64,000 bases of DNA from the NCBI RefSeq assembly GCF_016919245.1, contig NZ_JAFEJA010000001.1, positions 4,330,001-4,394,000 on the forward strand, in the 5' to 3' direction. The stretch's first letter is position 1; every line of letters starts with the position of its first letter. The position numbers and the translations under genes were made by a program. The DNA comes from Streptomyces zhihengii. GTDB lineage: Bacteria > Actinomycetota > Actinomycetes > Streptomycetales > Streptomycetaceae. Positions 61,788-64,000 of the stretch are shown here, in pieces. Under the pieces are notes generated by a model. It was given only the letters and a program-made list of their open reading frames with translations, had not been told where the DNA came from and searched no databases.

Positions 61788-61861
61788 CGGAGGCGCAGCG
61801 ACGGACGGGCACGGGCGGAGGCGGGGAGCGCGGGGGTGGCGGCGGGCCCTGGACGGCGTGC

Positions 61862-62833
61862 TCAGGCGTCGAGGAACGTCAGATCCAGGGCCGCCAGGCG
61901 TTCCGGCCGCGTCACGCTGTCGATCGCGGCGATCCGCCCGTCCCTGACGGTGAAGGCCAGCACCCCGACCGGGACGCCCCCGACCGTCGTGACCAGCCCG
62001 GCGGCGCCGTTCACCAGTGCCGGACGCACGGTGCGCGACGGGTCGGCGAAGGAGGCGGCCCGCCGCGCCACGGTCTCGGCGCCGACCACCGACACGGGGT
62101 GCGGCGCCCCGCCGTCGGAGCGCGCCACGACGTCCGGGTCGAGGATGGCGACCAGCCCGTCGATGTCGCCGTCGCGTGCGGCGCTGAGGAAGGCCTCGAC
62201 CACCCGGCGCTGCCGCCCGAGGTCGGGGTCGGGCACCGGCGCACCGCCCCGCACCCGCCGCCGGGCCCGGCTGGCGAGCTGACGGGCGGCGGCCGGGGTG
62301 CGGTCCACGAGGGGCGCGATCTCGTCGAAGGGCACGGCGAACATGTCGTGCAGCACGAAGGCGAGCCGTTCCGCGGGGGTGAGGGTCTCCAGGACGACGA
62401 GCAGGGCGAGGCCCACGGAGTCGGCGAGCAGCGCCTCGTGCTCGGGGTCCACGGTGTCCCCGGTGCCGGCGACCGGCTCGGGCAGATGCGGCGCCAGTGG
62501 CTGTTCCCGCCGTGAGACCCGGGTGCGGAGCATGTCCAGGCAGACCCGGCCGACCACGGTGGTCAGCCAGCCGCCCAGGTTCGCGACCCGGTCGCTGTCG
62601 GAGCGGCTGAGCCTGAGCCAGGCCTCCTGGACGGCGTCGTCCGCCTCGGAGAGGGAGCCGAGCATCCGGTAGGCGACGGCGCGAAGCTGCGGCCGGTGCT
62701 CCTCGAAGCGCTCCGCGAGGACGTCCGGCGCCGCCGCCGTGCCCGGCTCCCGCGCCCCGCCCGGCCCCGCCGCCGTGCCCGGCGCGGCTCCGGGTGCGTC
62801 CTCGGTGCCGGTCCCGTTCCCGGTCCTGTTCAT
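61862..62833 (-). CDS. ECF41-like sigma factor with SnoaL-type C-terminal domain
   Basis: This is a 323-residue protein. The ATG at 62833 follows AGGAGACGGG. A Gly/Ala/Thr-rich start leads to sigma region 2 (FEEHRPQLRAVAYRMLGSLSEADDAVQEAWLR) and region 4 (LTPAERLAFVLHDMFAVPFDEIAPLVDRTPAAARQLASRARRRV). A SnoaL-like C-terminal domain (residues 220-323) contains the DGGA segment typical of ECF41. In ECF41 factors this domain, not an anti-sigma factor, controls activity. The usual partner gene of ECF41 (a carboxymuconolactone decarboxylase/oxidoreductase/epimerase type protein) is not present next to it. It is convergent with hmp. Confidence 0.9.
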   Translation of the reverse strand: MNRTGNGTGTEDAPGAAPGTAAGPGGAREPGTAAAPDVLAERFEEHRPQLRAVAYRMLGSLSEADDAVQEAWLRLSRSDSDRVANLGGWLTTVVGRVCLDMLRTRVSRREQPLAPHLPEPVAGTGDTVDPEHEALLADSVGLALLVVLETLTPAERLAFVLHDMFAVPFDEIAPLVDRTPAAARQLASRARRRVRGGAPVPDPDLGRQRRVVEAFLSAARDGDIDGLVAILDPDVVARSDGGAPHPVSVVGAETVARRAASFADPSRTVRPALVNGAAGLVTTVGGVPVGVLAFTVRDGRIAAIDSVTRPERLAALDLTFLDA

Positions 62834-63034
62834 CGTCCGTCCCGTCTCCTGGTGGGTGCCCGTCCACCACTCCGACGTTTCCGGTGCCGGGGATGTGACA
62901 TCGGGCCGGAGCCGCCCAGGTGGGCGGGCCGGGGCCCGCCCGCGAGCGGGTGCGGACCGGGGCCCGCGAGGGGTTGCGGACCGGCCCTCGGAGGGGCGCG
63001 GGGAAAACTGGTCGGAAGGGCTCTCCGGATGGCG

Positions 63035-63040
63035 TAAGGT
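63035..63040 (+). promoter_or_regulatory. -10 box of initiator tRNA
   Basis: TAAGGT lies 12 nt upstream of the mature 5' end. Confidence 0.5.
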
Positions 63041-63052
63041 TGTGTTCACCGA

Positions 63053-63126
63053 CGCGGGGTGGAGCAGCTCGGTAGCTCGCTGGGCTCATAACCCAGAGGT
63101 CGCAGGTTCAAATCCTGTCCCCGCTA
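63053..63126 (+). tRNA. Initiator tRNA-fMet (anticodon CAT)
   Basis: The sequence begins CGCGGGGTGGAGCAGCTCGG. The first base (C) does not pair with base 72, and the anticodon stem ends in three G-C pairs (GGG/CCC around CTCATAA); both are hallmarks of initiator tRNA. The T loop is GTTCAAATC. No CCA is encoded. Confidence 0.95.
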
Positions 63127-63131
63127 CTGAA

Positions 63132-63178
63132 GACGGTGGCCCGTCATTCGAGATCACATCGAATGACGGGCCACCGTC
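63132..63178 (+). terminator. Initiator tRNA terminator
   Basis: A perfect 20-bp stem (GACGGTGGCCCGTCATTCGA and its complement) with a 7-base loop starts 6 nt after the tRNA. It is the longest perfect hairpin noted in the window. Confidence 0.88.
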
Positions 63179-63332
63179 GTTTCCGGGCCCGGCACCAGGT
63201 CCGTGGCCTGCGTCTCCCGGCCTGCGGCTTCGCCCGGCGGGGCGGCGGCAAGTCGCCGCTTCGGCCGTCCGCCCGCAGCATGGAAGAGCACGGCACCGGT
63301 CGTGGCCGTGGGGCGGAAGCGGCGGGAGATCA

Positions 63333-64000
63333 ATGGTGGGGCGAGAGCGGCGCAGCACCTTCCGGACTCCGTGGTACCTGCGCCTGCTCCCTGCCGTGAT
63401 GCTCGTCGGCGGCGCCTTCTTCGACGCCCTCAGCCCTCCCCGCTTCACCGCCGTGCCGCTCTTCGCCGCGGCCCCGCTGGTGGCGGCGGCCCTCACCTCG
63501 TGGGTGGTGACCCTGCTCACCGGCATCGCCGCCGTCGTGGCCACCGCCGGGCTGCACGTCTACAACCAGGACGTCACCGAGATCACCTCCTTCACCGAGG
63601 TGACCACGGTGGCCACCGTCTCGGCCGTCGCGCTGCTGATCAACCGGGTCGTACGGCTGGGCAGCGAACGCCTGGCCTCGGCCCGGGTGATCGCCGAGGC
63701 GGCCCAGCGCGCCGTGCTGCCCGAACCGCAGGACCGGATCGCCGGGCTCCAGGTCGCCGCGCGGTACGAGGCCGCGCAGGCGGACGCGTTCATCGGCGGC
63801 GACCTCTTCGCCGTGCAGGACACCCCCTGGGGCGTCCGGCTGATCGTGGGGGACGTCCGGGGCAAGGGCATGGAGGCGGTCTCGGCGGTCGCCGTGCTGG
63901 TCGGGTCCTTCCGGGAGGCGGCCGAGCAGGAGAGCACGCTGGAGGCCGTGGCGCAGCGGCTGGAGCGGGCGCTGAAACGCGAGGGTGTGCGGCGGCCCGG
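63333..64000 (+). CDS. Membrane-bound SpoIIE-type protein phosphatase (cut by window edge)
   Basis: The open frame starts at an ATG after GGGAG and runs 222 codons to the window end without a stop. Three membrane segments lie at residues about 14-32, 41-58 and 62-105. The start of a PPM/SpoIIE phosphatase domain follows: AAQRAVLPEPQDRIAGLQVAARYEAA, then the metal sites GGDLFAV and VGDVRGKGMEAV. Streptomyces have many such membrane phosphatases. They usually act on anti-sigma-factor antagonists and so link signals to sigma factor activity. The partner is not visible here. Confidence 0.92.
   Translation, partial: MVGRERRSTFRTPWYLRLLPAVMLVGGAFFDALSPPRFTAVPLFAAAPLVAAALTSWVVTLLTGIAAVVATAGLHVYNQDVTEITSFTEVTTVATVSAVALLINRVVRLGSERLASARVIAEAAQRAVLPEPQDRIAGLQVAARYEAAQADAFIGGDLFAVQDTPWGVRLIVGDVRGKGMEAVSAVAVLVGSFREAAEQESTLEAVAQRLERALKREGVRRP

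Overview
The window is chromosomal DNA of a Streptomyces or a very close relative. The evidence is very high GC with strongly GC-biased third codon positions, the developmental regulator gene bldC, a valine dehydrogenase gene, an Lsr2-type nucleoid protein, a mycothiol-type isomerase, Actinobacteria-type NsrR, and many GTG starts. The order tRNA-Ser, SRP RNA, dnaX, purD, purC, lsrL, purSQL, purF, purM, vdh, bldC, hrpA-type helicase, DEAD helicase matches the conserved core of Streptomyces chromosomes as I know it. I see no integrase, transposase, CRISPR array or biosynthetic cluster.

Layout. 1-5426 (minus) holds a compact set: a Crp-like regulator, a nucleotide-cyclase-fold protein, a large P-loop protein, a possible SPFH protein and the first codons of another gene, with very short gaps or overlaps among the last four. 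5872-13052 is accessory: two secreted proteins, a large secreted FG-GAP protein, and a divergent MocR regulator and PLP aminotransferase whose start codons overlap. 13291-24488 holds tRNA-Ser, the SRP RNA, dnaX (with an apparent frameshift near its 3' end), purD, a membrane protein resembling a dead M48 peptidase, a DMFase-like protein, a second FG-GAP protein and purC. 24621-28759 holds three tRNA-Gly genes around an ABC transporter and two-component system. 28879-39007 holds lsrL, purSQL, a mycothiol-dependent isomerase homologue, a META-domain lipoprotein, a Tat-exported sulfatase, purF and purM. 39180-47384 holds a DUF3073 protein, vdh, the gene upstream of bldC, bldC, a DUF6274 protein, tRNA-Asp and an HrpA-type helicase. 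47547-54022 holds a DsbA-like/CcdA redox pair, a Phe-Asp-Glu tRNA cluster, a metallophosphoesterase, a small zincin, two fluoride-channel genes and a lipoprotein. 54229-64000 holds a DEAD-box helicase with tandem RGG-type repeats, a third FG-GAP protein, tRNA-Lys, the nsrR-hmp nitric oxide module, an ECF41-like sigma factor, initiator tRNA and the start of a SpoIIE-type phosphatase.

How the genes work together. Seven of the purine-pathway genes (purD, purC, purS, purQ, purL, purF, purM) are spread over 23 kb in several transcription units on the plus strand. Several core genes look leaderless: a TANNNT -10 box lies 5-8 nt before the start codon of purD, purF, dnaX, nsrR and others. nsrR-hmp is a self-contained NO-sensing and detoxifying unit. 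The ABC/two-component cassette is preceded by an inverted repeat of the kind bound by NarL-type regulators. The set at 1-5426 is the best candidate for an undescribed system: a cyclic-nucleotide-binding regulator next to a cyclase-fold protein and a STAND-like NTPase. No function has been established for it here.
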